From: Saccopteryx bilineata
Taxonomy: Eukaryota; Chordata; Mammalia; Chiroptera; Emballonuridae
NCBI RefSeq assembly: GCF_036850765.1
Contig: NC_089492.1
Coordinates: 68,510,982 to 68,574,981, forward strand
Reading direction: 5' to 3'
DNA: 64,000 nt
Below, piece after piece: positions 24,003 to 36,038 of the stretch (its first letter is position 1; each line of letters starts with the position of its first letter). The notes under the pieces were generated by a model, which was given only the letters and a program-made list of their open reading frames with translations, had not been told where the DNA came from and did no database searches. Both the position numbers and the translations under genes were made by a program.

Positions 24003-24575
24003 GCTGTTCAACTACTGATCAGTAATGGCATTTCTGTGAGTTTAGAGGTTTTTTTTTTATGACCACACCAAATTGTTTTTATTTCCTCTTGTAGAAATAT
24101 TATTTTCCCCATATGTAAGAAGTTGAGTGTAGTATACATAATACTACAATTATATTATGTATATGATTTTTTTTTACTTATTCATTCTGATGTGATAAGA
24201 TTGATTGTAGTGTGGGAGAGACCTTTCCTCTTTAGCCTCTGTCCACGTGACCAAGCGGTGCAGGAGTGGACCCAAAGCATGTTACCAGTGTGATTCATTG
24301 GAGGATGTCCAGATGGCTGGGAAACAGTGATGGATGCCTCACCTTTCTTTCCTTCATGTGACTCAGATGCTTAAAGAGCAGTGGAGAACTAAACCTACCA
24401 AATGTTTTGTCTCAGTTCATTTCGCTTGTGGCATAAAATCCCACATACTCTCTTCAGTCACTGATGTTTCTTTCCCTTAGATGATTAGTGTATCTGAGAT
24501 TAGAGTTTTGTATTTTAAACTCAGAGTAACCAGCAAAAGAGATTTTTTTGAATGGATATCACACTATTTTGGTAT
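24003..24575. other. Unique sequence, no gene seen
   Basis: No repeat or coding frame recognised between the mariner and the L1 tail. Confidence 0.4.
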
Positions 24576-24590
24576 GATGCCTATTTTTTT

Positions 24591-24897
24591 TTTTTTTTTT
24601 ATAATTTTATTTTTTTAATGGGGTGACATCAATAAATCAGGATACATATATTCAAAGATAACAAGTCCAGGTTATCTTGTCTTTCAATTATGTTGCATAC
24701 CCACCACCCAAAGTCAGATTGTCCTCTGTCACCTTCTATCTTGTTTTCTTTGTGCCCCTCCCACCCCCTATCCCTCTCCCATTCCCCCCTCCCCCCCGTA
24801 ACCACCACACTCTTATCAATGTCTCTTAGTTTCACTATTATGTCCCACCTACGTATGGAATAATACAGTTCCTGTTTTTTTCTGATTTACTTATTTC
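24591..24897 (-). mobile_element. 5'-truncated antisense L1 3' end with TSD
   Basis: Poly(T) at 24591-24600, then L1 3' UTR (aatggggtgacatcaataaa), a C-rich tract (24760-24800) and the end of ORF2 (ctgatttacttatttc). Flanked by the 15-bp duplication gatgcctattttttt (24576-24590 and 24898-24912). The short minus-strand frame at 24629-24835 is 3' UTR, not a gene. Confidence 0.9.
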
Positions 24898-24912
24898 GAT
24901 GCCTATTTTTTT

Positions 24913-25849
24913 TAAAGTATTTTGTTTGCTTTAGATAATTTGGGCCAGTATAGATTAGGCTTTGGATATAATAGCTCTTTAAAACATAGATTATCATTAA
25001 CAGTTGTTCAGATTTTTTTTAGAGGCAGCATGGTATGATATAAAGAACACTTATTCATTAAAAAATATCTATTAAGCTTCTAATACATGTCAGCCAACTG
25101 TGCCAGGTGAAGAGAAAGGATGTGTGTGCATATACCTTGCCCTCATATGCACATCGCCCTCCCACACCTTAGGTGAAAAGATATTTCTCCTTTATAACTT
25201 CATTGATGGGGAGACATATTATCTAATAATTCTGTAAATAATAATTATCACTGGGGTAAGAACATGGTGTTGAGAAAAATGTATATTAGATAAAATCTAT
25301 TTAAGAGAGGCCAAAGAAGACCTTCTGGTACTTGAGCTGAAGTCTGAAGGATGAGCAGGAGATAACACTGCAGAGGTGTCAGGGACCCTTTTAGACAGGG
25401 AAATGGAATAGTGTATGCAGAAGCCTATGGCGGGAGGGTGCTAGGATTGTCCAAAGAGCAGAAAGAACGTCAGAATTGCCAGAGTTCAGGAGCAAGAAGG
25501 AATGTGGTAAAATAATGAGGCTGCAGAGGTAGGTAGGAACCAGAGCAATCAGGGTCTTGTAGATCATTTAAGCACATGCTCTCCTGAGTTCATTGGAAAA
25601 TGATCTCTGAGATGTTGAGTAAAGATTAGGCCATGGTTTCTGGTCAATGGAAATAAAAAAAAAAAAGAAATGCTAAAAAATGGCTAATAGCTAGGGCTGT
25701 AACTTTAACATTCAATATATACAAATATAATTTGGTATGATATCCATAAGATAATTACAGAATTAAAAAAAAAACCAGTTTGTCTATGACCATACCAGCC
25801 TGAATGCACCTGATATCTTCTGATCCCCCCCCCCAATAACCCAGTTTAA
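24913..25849. other. Unique sequence, no gene seen
   Basis: No recognisable repeat or credible coding frame. Contains only short poly(A) and poly(C) runs. Confidence 0.4.
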
Positions 25850-25861
25850 AGTGCGCAGGTG

Positions 25862-26159
25862 CGCTTGACTAGGTGGTGGCGCAGTGAATGGAGCGTCAGA
25901 CTGGGACTCAGAGGACCCAGAGGTCGCTAGCTTGGGAGCATGAGCTCATCTGGTTTAAGCACAGCTCACCAGCTTGAACCCAAAGTTGCTGGCTCAAGCA
26001 AGGGGTCACTTGGTCTGCTGTAGTCTCCTCCCCCCGCCCCAATCAAGGCACATATGAGAAAGCAATCAAAGAACAACTAAGGTGCCGCAATGAAGAATTG
26101 ATGCTTCTTTCTCATATTTCTCCCTTCCTGTCTGTCTGTCTGTCTGTCTCTTTCTCTCT

Positions 26160-26204
<45 letters not shown>
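25862..26204 (+). mobile_element. tRNA-derived SINE with a CA microsatellite tail
   Basis: Sense copy with head gcttgactaggtggtggcgc and gcagtgaatggagcg, the usual 'caccagcttgaacccaaagt' body and 'aaggcacatatgagaaagca'. Its 3' end passes through TGTC repeats into an uninterrupted (AC) run of about 22 units (26160-26204). Target-site duplication agtg(c/t)gcaggtg at 25850-25861 and 26205-26216. The 130-codon minus frame over this tail (26066-26458) is a microsatellite artefact. Confidence 0.9.
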
Positions 26205-26207
<3 letters not shown>

Positions 26208-26216
26208 GTGCAGGTG

Positions 26217-28914
26217 GTATGGGTTTGTACTGGGAACACCAAAAACACAAATTTAAAGTTGTATGATGAGCATCTTATCTCAATCCTAGCAGTTTCTCTG
26301 TGACTGAATATGTACAATATCTTTATTTGGAGGTAGGGCCAAGCTTTAAATTTGTAGCCTTTCATGAATAGGATAGACTCTGAATAAGGAACTATTGAAA
26401 TGTCACAAGCAAGGGAAAATGATGTAGTCAGACATGCATATTCAAAAGAAGCACTCAAAATAAATTGATCAGAATTTAGAGGGACAGTGAGAATATGGGG
26501 AGCTCAGTTAGCAAAATATTTCAGTAGTCCTGACAGAAGGTGCTATTGAATAGAAACATATACAGGGTGATGGCAATGGAACTGGAGAGAAACAAATGAA
26601 CTCTTTAGTCTTTGTTTAGAATAATTTAGAGAACAATCACAATTTTGGCCTTTATGAAATAATGGACCCATATTGGTACTAGAATTAGGTAATTTAATTG
26701 AAAGGTAAACAAAAATTACTAAATTATGCCAATATAATTATTCCTTATTTTTTTAAAAATAATAATGTCTTTTCACATTCACATATATGAATATATTTTA
26801 TTTTATTTTATATGAATATATTTTAATCTTTTCACTTTCCAAACAGTTTTTTGTATGTAGAAATAGTCACTTGGGTATGGAAAGACACAGTTTGCACATG
26901 TTAATACTTATACTTTTGCCTTGTTTTTAACACAGAAATTGAACAGAATTTTCATCAACCATTTATTGAACACATATTATGTGCCAGGTAATAAAGAATT
27001 TTAGTTAATGAGCTGTAAATTTTTACTTTTTCCCATATAGCCTACATAATCTTATAATATGCCTGATAATTCTGAAAAAAATTTATACTGTATCAACTTG
27101 GTGTTAAATAGCTTGGAGATTAAAAGTATTACAATGTAAGAGGGAAAAAAAAGTTCTTTAGTTCTTGAATATTGTGTGGCAAATACTCTAAATGCTTTAT
27201 CCTGTTAGCCTTTTCACCCTGCTTTCCCACTGTGTGCTCAGCATAATTGATTATCCGTGTATGATCCTTCAAGCATTGCAGCAAAAAAGGCAGAAAACAA
27301 TGGCCAAAGATAATGAAATTTCACATTTTGTTCTGCCTTTTTCAAACTAACTTATGTTAAGGAAACTTCACATGAAAGGCTTTGAAATTTCATCATGGGT
27401 TTTGTGAGAGAGGGGGGAATGTTGACCTAGAAGCACTTGACTTTCAACTTGGCGGCTACTGAAAGTCTAGCCTCATAATTCAGAAGTCCAGTGACAGCTA
27501 TGCCTATAAACTCAGGTCTTCATTTCACTGACATTTTCAGGTTTACTCTCCCTGAAAATGCTAACAAAAGTGAAGCTATCATTTCTCTGCTTGGGATAGC
27601 AGTGGTGATGTTTATGGAACCTTTTGCTGTCTCAGGGGTAATCTCCCGGATAATTTGGATTAACCTTATCAGGTCTCCCAATACTACATTACCCAGGGTG
27701 GATGATTTCCAGAATAACCTTTCTACATCTTGAAGTTTTTACCCTGCATCATGTTTTATCAAATAAATTTCAACAGAAATTTATCAAAAACTATTCCACC
27801 AGGCTTACTTCAACCCTTTTGGTTTGAAGTGGCTCTCATCCACACAAGAAAACATAATATCTTTTGTGAATAATTCTAATTAGAAAATGGCACATACTGA
27901 TTTTCTGTTTACTTTTTCATAAGACAGTTATGTATCAAAGTGCCTCTCTTCTTATATTTGTTCATGTTTCGAAATTGATTACTTGGAAGAGGGGGAGGAG
28001 TGCCTCTGTTAATTTATCTGCTGGTAGAAAGAGTTTGCTTAAAGAAGTGAAGAATTTTCCCCAAGGGAGAATTTATCTTTTGGACTGACAACAGAAAGAA
28101 TCATTTGTATTGATCAAAAGTCTTTGTTTGTTTGTTTGGTTTGTTTTTTAAGGAAGGAGGGATATCACATGCCTTCTGTGACTGGCATCACTCTGAAATA
28201 CTGTTCCACTTATGACTTCTACATCCTAATAAAGCCTGCTTTTAAAAAAATCTATTTTTATATTAATAATAATCATTTCTTAGTATCATAAAATCAGATC
28301 TTATAGTTTCAGTGCTAGGCTATGAATCTCACTGTCTCAAAACTTAAAAATAGAAACATAAAATAAATTAGTAGTTGCACTTGTAATGGTGATGACAAAG
28401 TAAGCCCAGGTGATTCGCTGCAGTTTCTTTGAAAAATCTTCATCTAATTTGAATCAGTTTATACTGGTAGAATAGAGCAGGATAGCTGATAAAACCAGTA
28501 TCATATATTATGGTTGGAGTACTTCATGGTCTTAGTTGAAACAGATAATAGAGGAAGAAGACACTGTTTTTTTTATATTGAAACCGGGACTGTTTTGGAA
28601 GTGTGGGGGTCTATAAACCTTTACACAATGCGCATTAGTTTATTTCTAAAAATGAGAGACTGAATGTAGGGCACAGTATTGTCAAGCATGAGAAAATGTT
28701 GGATGCATTTGAAGTCCTGTGAAATCAACGGTGCTAGTTAGGGTTTTTGTTTTGTTTTATTTTTTTATATTCAGGGTACAGGAAAATATTGAGGTTGTCT
28801 GTGCTAAAAAGAATAAGGTGCTATTCTACTCTAAAATATAGCTTGACATAGTCAAAGTAAAAGGTCCAACAATTTTATCTTAGAAGGAACAGGTAAAATA
28901 CTTTTCAAAATAAT
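26217..28914. other. Unique, repeat-poor sequence, no gene seen
   Basis: About 2.7 kb without recognisable repeats apart from a small TTTTA-rich patch near 26790-26825. The part at 27220-27780 is of higher complexity and more balanced composition than its surroundings, which could indicate conserved non-coding DNA. No coding evidence; the 80-codon frame at 27491-27733 has no motif. Confidence 0.4.
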
Positions 28915-29460
28915 AATAGTTTCTATTTCTTGAGAGATTCTTTGTACTAAATGCTTTGTATGATATATATGGATTCATTAACCCATGCAATATTATTGTT
29001 ATTTATTTTTTTGTGACAGAGACAGAGAGAGGGACAGATAGGGACAGACAGATAGGAAAGGAGAGAGATGAGAAACATCAATTCTTTGTTGCGGCTCCTT
29101 AGTTGTTCATTGATTGCTTTCTCATATGTGCCTTGACCAGGGGGCTACAGCAGACTGAGTGACTCCTTGCACAAGCCAGAGACCTTGGGCTCAAGCTGGT
29201 GAGCCTTGCTCAAACCATATGGGCCCATGCTCAAGCCAGTGATGTCAGGGTTGTGAATCTGGGTCCTCTGTGTTCTAGTCCAATGCTCTGTCCACTGCGC
29301 CACCTCTTGGTTAGGCAACTCATGCAATATTATATGGTATATATTATCATCTCTATTTTGTAGAGAAGGAAAACTGAGACCTGAGAGACCAAGCACCTAA
29401 GTTCACCCACTTGGGTTGAAATTCCACAGTGGAGAAGCTAAGATTGGAACCTGATCTGTC
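28915..29460 (-). repeat. MIR SINE split by a younger SINE
   Basis: Antisense MIR in two halves. The left half (28915-28996) carries 'ctaaatgctttgtatgatat' and 'attaacccatgcaatatta'; the right half (29317-29460) carries 'tctattttgtagagaaggaa', 'ctgagac' and 'gctaagattggaacctgatc'. The younger SINE at 28997-29316 and its duplication separate them. Confidence 0.65.
28997..29316 (-). mobile_element. tRNA-derived SINE inserted in a MIR
   Basis: Antisense long-type SINE from tail (tgtgacagagacagagagag) to head (ccactgcgccacctcttggt). Flanked by a 17-bp duplication aac(c/t)catgcaatattat (28980-28996 and 29317-29333) with one mismatch. Confidence 0.9.
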
Positions 29461-29869
29461 TCTGAAGTCTAGTTTTTCTCTGCTGTGTGCCTTGCCTATA
29501 AAATGCTTAGTCACTTCCTGCTATATCTTCTTGAAAATAAATCCTGGGAGTTAATGGGAAAATCCAGAATATGAGAATGGGGAAAGGAAGTCATTGTGGG
29601 TGCAGTGGCATTTTTACCAGAGAGTTTCATATATTATAATGTGTGGAGTTGTGGCCAGGCAATTAGAGGGTGAGTCAGTTAGCAAGCTAGAAGAATTTTC
29701 ACGGATTTTGGGAGTCCAATCTAGTAGAAAGGTTACTTTAAAGACTGGTTACAGAATTTTCTTTTCTCAGACCAATGAAATAATGAAAAGAAAATTTGCG
29801 TACCAGGAATAGAACAATTCCTTCTAAAACTAGAGTGTGATATTTAAAGAAATAACAAGAATAATAGTA
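29461..29869. other. Unique sequence, no gene seen
   Basis: No repeat or convincing frame. Confidence 0.35.
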
Positions 29870-30045
29870 ACTATTTACTGGACTTATCCTATGTATGAAG
29901 CACTTCTCATGAATTATTTTTAAGTTCATAACACTCTTATAATACAGCTATTATCATTTCTGTTGTACTCTTTGAAAAAACAAAGAAACCAAGTATCATG
30001 GAGGTGAAATGAGTTTCTCTAGGCTGATAAATAAGTTATCTTGAT
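29870..30045 (-). repeat. MIR SINE fragment
   Basis: Antisense MIR: 'ttactggacttatcctatgt', 'gttcataacactcttataat' and 'aaacaaagaaaccaagtatc'. It is followed by the insertion site of the SINE at 30064. Confidence 0.5.
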
Positions 30046-30063
30046 CTTAAGTCTTCATTCTTT

Positions 30064-30239
30064 ATTTTTTAATTAAAATTTTTTTATTTATTGATTTTAG
30101 AGAGAGAATAAAGGAGAGAGAGAGTGTGTGAGAGTGAGAGAGAGAGAGAGAGAGAGAGAAACATTGATTTGTTTTTCCACTTATTTATGCATTCATTGGT
30201 TGTTGACTTTTTAACCAACTGAGCTACCAGTTAGGGCTT
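30064..30239 (-). mobile_element. Older tRNA-derived bat SINE with TSD
   Basis: Antisense copy: A/T-rich tail, GA-rich tract (30107-30159), 'ttccacttatttatgcattc', then a shortened head ending 'accaactgagctaccagtta'. Perfect 14-bp duplication agtcttcattcttt (30050-30063 and 30241-30254). Same subfamily as 14647-14817. Confidence 0.85.
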
Positions 30240-30254
30240 GAGTCTTCATTCTTT

Positions 30255-30769
30255 TCACTATATCTTGCTATCTCTAAAGAAAATAGTTGACACCGTTTTC
30301 TATCTATTTCATGTTAATATATGCTCTGTTAAAAAAAGGCTTAAAAACTGTATTTTGAGTAACTAGTTTTACATATCAGATTAGAGGTACTGGTAAAAAC
30401 AGAGGATGTTTAATGGAACAGTGTTGGTCTTAGACAAGAGAAATCCATAACTCTTCTTGACTTCACTCTGCTATCTTAGGCTAGTGTGGTCTGGATGTAT
30501 TGGTACTAGCCTGAGAGGTAGACCATATCTGCCTCAAAGGAGCTGAGTAGTCTTAGACAAGTTATGTAACCAGATGGCCCCCAATTTTCTTGCTTCTCTT
30601 ATTATATCCTCAACTCCTAGTACAATGCTTGGTACATAGTAGAAATAAAAAATGATAGTATGATATAAATGAGGAACCTCAGATTGCTAATTTTTAGGCT
30701 TTCTTTCAGTTCTAAATTTTGTGATTCAGGCATAGTAACCTTGGTTTCTTTGTTATTTCTTAGTAATTT
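30255..30769. other. Unique sequence, no gene seen
   Basis: No repeat or gene recognised. Confidence 0.35.
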
Positions 30770-30948
30770 TTTTTTAGATTTTACTTATTCATTTTTCAGA
30801 GAGAGAGGAGAGAGAGAGAGACATGGAAGGGAGGAGGAGAAAGCATCAACTCCCATATGTGCCTTGACCAGGCAAGCCCAGGATTTTGAATCGGCAACTT
30901 CAGCATTCCACCTCAATGCTTTATTCACTGCGCCACCACAGGTCAGGC
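30770..30948 (-). mobile_element. Rhin-type tRNA-derived SINE
   Basis: Antisense short-type SINE: tail, GAGA tract, 'catcaactcccatatgtgcc', 'ttgaccaggcaagcccagga' and head complement cgccaccacaggtcaggc. The duplication is weak or eroded. The 113-codon plus frame across it (30669-31010) is incidental. Confidence 0.85.
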
Positions 30949-30951
30949 TCT

Positions 30952-33900
30952 TTATTCTTTTAATAAGGAAAATCTGCCCATCTTCTTTGCAAGGTTATCA
31001 TGAGAATTAACTAGTATATTTTTCAAGATATAGAAGTCCTACAGAAAAAGATAAGACTATCTTCTTTCCTTTCATATAGTAGTGATAGTTTATTAGTATT
31101 TTTCATTGATTAAACATGACAAATGTGATAGGTACTATAGGGAAGAAAGAACCTTCCCACTAGATCTATAATCTGAATACAGTTCATGGCACTAATATTA
31201 GTAACTGAGTTTAAAAGTGAGCTTGCCAGTGTTTGAGAGAGTCTATTCACATATATTGTAGCATGGAGAAGAATCAGACTGACATCAGCCCAGACATTGC
31301 CAGAAGGAAGAGAGCTCTTGAAAAGCCTGTTGTATTGGTGGGACTTTTGCATTGCTTCTTGTCTTTGTGGTTTGGAATGAAGCCATGATTCTGTGGTCTT
31401 ATAAAATATGTAAGCCAGGTGCTTTGTGCTTCAGGCCTGGTCATTTGCTGTGTGAGGGTCAATCGTCCGTCTTGATTCTTGGTTTATTCATTTTGAAAAG
31501 TTGGTAGTAGTGTTTATATCACCAGTGTATTGTGGAGATTCATAATGAATGGCTGTAGAATAATCTGAGTAAGTTTTCTTTCTATGGCAACTATGTGGAT
31601 ATCGCATGTTTTCTAAGCTTGTGAAAAGATCAAAATAAATTAGAAGCTCATATTTACTAAAATGTTCCAAGTGGAACCTAGGCCATGTGATTTTATTATT
31701 CATTTCCTTTGCTAAAAGCCTTACTAACAAAAGAAAAGTTTGTTTCTCTACTGGCAATGAGAAGTGTGTTATTTGCAAAAATCTCCTGAAAGCATGGTAT
31801 TTTCTCAACCACAAGAGTGGATTATTTGTAAAAGTGTTAGTATATTTCCCAGATTTGTACTATTAACAGAATGATTCTAAATTGCAATTTATACTTTACA
31901 CTTTACTTGTAGAGAAACTGAGTCAACAAAACAATAATGTTATATGGGAAAAATCCAAGAGTCAGATGTTGTGTAATGCTTTTCCATGAATTTTTTTCAT
32001 TCATTAAGTTTTATTCTTCATTCATACACTTATTTATTCAACAAATATAAAAAGTTCCAGATGCTTAACTAGGAGATGAAGATAAAAAGATAACTAATCT
32101 CAAAATTTGAAATTTAATTTATTTCTTATTTATGAACTATGCATCAGTAAGTAACCTATGGAGATTTATAATGGGCTATACTGATATTTCTGTTAATATG
32201 TACATTTCTCTTTATTTATGAAGAAATGTACTTCTACTAGAAATTCCTGTGAATGGGACAGTCTTGAATACTGTAATGTACCTGTAATAAGTAGAAATGT
32301 ACCCAAATCAAGAAATAAACAATTATATTTTAACACAAAAGCATAGTGCTTGCTAGAGACTATCCCTATTGCAAACAGAAGGATCTTTTAAGATTGAAAC
32401 ATGAGCTACGTGACTGCAGTACTGACTCTTCTCAAAGACTTAAAAGTGTGAACCATGAGTGTATATCAGATTAATTCCTTAGGATATCTCTCCATGGAGG
32501 AGGGGGCTTTCTTTAAGCCAGTTGATAACTGGCTTAAAAAAAATAGGTGTATTGACTCTGTATCTGAAAAGCCTATGGCTTCAAAGATGAGTCTGGCCCA
32601 GGGACTCAAATGATGTCAATAGGTAGGAGCTTTCTCTTTAGGCTTTTACCTGTAATGACTCCATTTTTGAGCAGGCTCTTCCCTCATGGTGATAAAATGG
32701 CTGTCTGTAGTTCTAGTTTATATTCTGTCTTGCCAACAATTCAAGAGAAAGAGCATGCTTTTCCCCCAGTAGTTTCACCCAAAATATAAGAATCAAGTTT
32801 TACGGATTCTGGTTGGTCTGTCCTGAGTCAAGTGCCAATTATTCAAGCTGGGTTAATGTTAGTTAGTCTCATTCAAACTACATAAACTGAGAATAATGAA
32901 AATCAGATGAAAATCTGTTATTAGAAAGAGAGGTCATGTATATCTATATCCATTACATTACTTTTAGCAATATTTAGTATCTAGAAAGATTCTGTTTGTA
33001 CTCTGCCTTATATCACAGCAGAGGGTTTCTCATTTGGCTATATCTCTCACACCCTAGTGTACAAATTTTTTCCTATTTTACACATTTTGGTTTGCTCATT
33101 AGTCTGTTTATGAGACCGTAGTTTACAACCAATGATTTTCAGGACTGTGAAATCCTTAAGTGGAGAATGTTTCCATTTATAGCAAAAAAAATTTCTCTGT
33201 GCTAGTTGACCATATGGTTGCCTTGGTGTGAAGACACGTATTCTTATGTCATCACAATCCCTTGATAATGATATAAAATCAACTTCTATAGAACAGAATA
33301 TGTATTTTGTATCCTTTTTACAAAGTATTTTTAATACAGTATGCCTCCTCAAAGAAAAAGCATCATGAAGTTGTTTGAATTACATTAGAAATCATTTTTA
33401 ATTTGACAATTAAACTTTACATCCAGCTGGATGGTTGTATTTAATCTAATGAATTTCTGAGTGTTCAAAATTAATTAACATCTGACAACCAACTCATAAG
33501 GGATTGACTATACATTATAAGAATTAGAACAATATGAAACTAAAAAATATAACTTTCCATGAGGATGCAAGATCAGTATACTCCATTAAAGAATATAAAT
33601 AGAGTTATTCAATTAAGTTTAATTTTATTGCTGACCACCCTTCTGTAATTTATTTATGTATGAGTTTCTTTATTCTAAAGACTAAAACTCTTTAGACTAG
33701 CCTTTTTTATAGTATGAGATAGTCAAGACAAAAAAAAAATCCCATTATTTAATTTTAAGTTGGAAACTCCTATTGGGAGTGGTAGAAACTGAGCTAGATT
33801 CCTAGCACATCAGTAAGCAATAAATGCAGGGGAAGAAAAACTCAGGACTGAAGTAGAACATAATAGACACACAAACACCTAAAATATTTAACACATAAAT

Positions 33901-34365
33901 AATTACAACACCATATAAAGACTATATTCTTAGAGTGGTATGAATTCCATACTCTGAAATAAAGCATAAAGTATTAGAAATATTCATACTGCCTAACATC
34001 TTAGAATCACTGAGGAGCCTATTAAGTCTTAGATGAAGAAAATAGGAACCTCAGAAAATTTACTTTTCTTTATTAGAAGATTTATTCTTAGCAAGTATTT
34101 GGGTGGGCAAACACCCTTTCTTCTCCCTTGACCTTTACATAGATTTAGCTCTTGGTTTAATATGCCCAGCATGAAATATGGAACCTAGTTTATGTCAATA
34201 AAAATCTCTGCTTTGAAGAAATCCGAACAACATTACAGTACAATGTAACTTCTCTAATACAGATAGTAATAAATCCATCACTGACACAAATTCCAGAAGA
34301 CTGGTTAGAACATTCATGAATGAGGATTCTCATTTAAGAAAAACCACAGGAGTAACACCTTCAAT
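30952..34365. other. Unique, repeat-poor sequence, no gene seen
   Basis: About 3.4 kb with no young insertion. The stretch 32650-32880 (ccaacaattcaagagaaaga, tggttggtctgtcctgagtc) has the feel of an ancient dispersed repeat that I cannot name. A perfect 12-bp-stem hairpin lies at 32512-32538. Short frames of up to 108 codons on the minus strand have no motifs. Confidence 0.4.
32512..32538. other. Perfect short palindrome (12-bp stem, 3-nt loop)
   Basis: tttaagccagtt, loop gat, aactggcttaaa: a perfect inverted repeat in otherwise unique DNA. It could form a hairpin or be a dimeric protein site. Function unknown. Confidence 0.7.
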
Positions 34366-34383
34366 AAGAAACCCTGATTCTGT

Positions 34384-34571
34384 GCCTGACCTGTGGTGGC
34401 CCAGTGGATAGAATGTTAACCTGGAGCACTGAGGTTGCTGGTTCAAAACCTTGGGCTTGCCCGGTCAAGGTACATATGAGAAGCAATCAATGAACAATTA
34501 AAGTGAAGCAACTATGATCTCACTACACTCCTCTTTAAAATCAATAAGTAAAATCTTTGATAATAATAAAA
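34384..34571 (+). mobile_element. Rhin-type tRNA-derived SINE with TSD
   Basis: Sense copy: gcctgacctgtggtggccca head with cagtggatagaatg and ggttcaaaacc (B-box region), 'gcttgcccggtcaaggtaca', then an A-rich tail (tgataataataaaaa). The 19-bp duplication aagaaaccctgatt(c/g)tgtg lies at 34366-34384 and 34572-34590, overlapping the first base of the head. Confidence 0.92.
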
Positions 34572-34715
34572 AAGAAACCCTGATTGTGTGAATCTGAAGC
34601 TGTGAGTCTTGCATTGGGTTCTCTTACAGGGACAACTTTATGAGTAAGTTTATTCTCAGATCCATTGCAGTGGTTTCCATTTTCAATGGAGTGCACTTTA
34701 GGAATAAGCATAGGA

Positions 34716-35067
34716 CAGGGGTAGTCAACCTTTTAATACCTACCGCCCACTTTTGTATCTCTGTTAGTAGTAAAATTTTCTAACCGCCCACCAGTTCCAC
34801 AGTAATGGTGATTTATAAAGTAGGGAAGTAACTTTACTTTATAAAATTTATAAAGCAGAGTTACAGCAAGTTAAAGCATATAATAATAATTACTTACCAA
34901 GTACTTTATGTCAGATTTTTGCTAAGTTTGGCAGAATAAATCTTTATAAAACAACTTACTATAGTTAAATCTATCTTTTTATTTATACTTTGGTTGCTCC
35001 GCTACCGCCCACCATGAAAGCTGGAACACCCACTAGTGGGTGATAGGGACCAGGCTGACTACCACTG
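34716..35067. mobile_element. Non-autonomous hAT element (352 bp) with perfect TSD
   Basis: Termini caggggtagtcaacct and the complement of aggctgactaccactg form an imperfect 16-bp inverted repeat. A perfect 8-bp duplication gcatagga (34708-34715 and 35068-35075) is diagnostic of the hAT superfamily. No transposase is encoded. Three same-strand copies of accgcccac(c) lie near the ends (34742, 34783, 35004), and a perfect 16-bp palindrome cacccactagtgggtg lies at 35027-35042. These are likely subterminal transposase-binding motifs, by analogy with other hAT elements. Confidence 0.93.
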
Positions 35068-35711
35068 GCATAGGATATTATTTTTTCTTTTTTAGTTTTA
35101 TTTTACTTTTGTTTGATTTTTAATCTTTTTTTTTCTTTTGTAATACTGGAGACATTTTGAGAGCTGGGCCATGCAACATTTCAATCACTACTGTAGTATG
35201 TGTGATAAATATAAATTTTATTATTGTGTATATATAATAATAGTTCCATTTTTAACATTTTAAATGTGCCAGGAATTATGCTAACAACTTTAACTTTTAT
35301 TACAAATTCAAGAGGCAAATAGTTCTATCTTTATTTTTTAAATTAGATGATTAAGGCTTGAAAAATCTAAGTATTATATGCAGATTTTTTGTAGATGCCC
35401 TTTGTCAGGTTGAGGATGTTCTCTCCTATTCCTACTTTGCAGTTTGCTCATGAATGGATGTTAACTTTTGCCAAAGGCCTTTTTCTCTTCAGCAATTAAG
35501 ATTATCTGTGATTTTTGAGAATTTTATTAATCAATGAAAGTTAAATTGATTGATTTTCAAATATTGAATCAGCTTTACATTCCCAGTTTGCTCAAAATAT
35601 ATTACATGTTTATATGTTGTTGGATACAGTTTGCTATTTTGCTGAGGATTTTTGTGTCTGTGGTCATAAAGATATTGGTCTCTAGTGTTTTTTCATTATT
35701 ATTATTATTAT

Positions 35712-36038
35712 TTTATTTTTTATAGAGACAGAGAGAGAGTCAGAGAGAGGGATAGATAGGGACAGACAGACAGGAATGGAGAGAGATGAGAAGCATCAAT
35801 CATCAATTTTTCGTTGAGACATCTTAGTTCATTGATTGCTTTCTCATATATGCCTTGACTGGGGGCCTTCAGCAGATCGAGTAACTCCTTGCTCAAGCCA
35901 GCGACCTTGGGTCCAAGCTGGTGAGCTTTGCTCAAACCAGATGAGCCCTCGCTCAAGCTGGCGACCTCGGTGTCTCAAACCTGGGTCCTCCGCATCACAG
36001 TTAGACACTCTATCCACTGTGCCACCGCCTGATCAGGC
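35712..36038 (-). mobile_element. tRNA-derived SINE inserted in old L1
   Basis: Antisense long-type SINE: GAGA tail (agagacagagagagagtcag), 'tatatgccttgactgggggc', body with 'agctggtgagctttgctcaa', head complement ccaccgcctgatcaggc. The flanks are both ATT repeats (ttattattat), consistent with a duplication. Confidence 0.88.

Noticed and set aside
26066..26458. 130-codon frame on the minus strand
   Set aside because: It runs through the (CA)n tail (alternating Cys-Val) and SINE sequence; a microsatellite artefact.
27491..27733. 80-codon frame as a small gene
   Set aside because: No start context, homology or motif that I recognise, and length within chance expectation.
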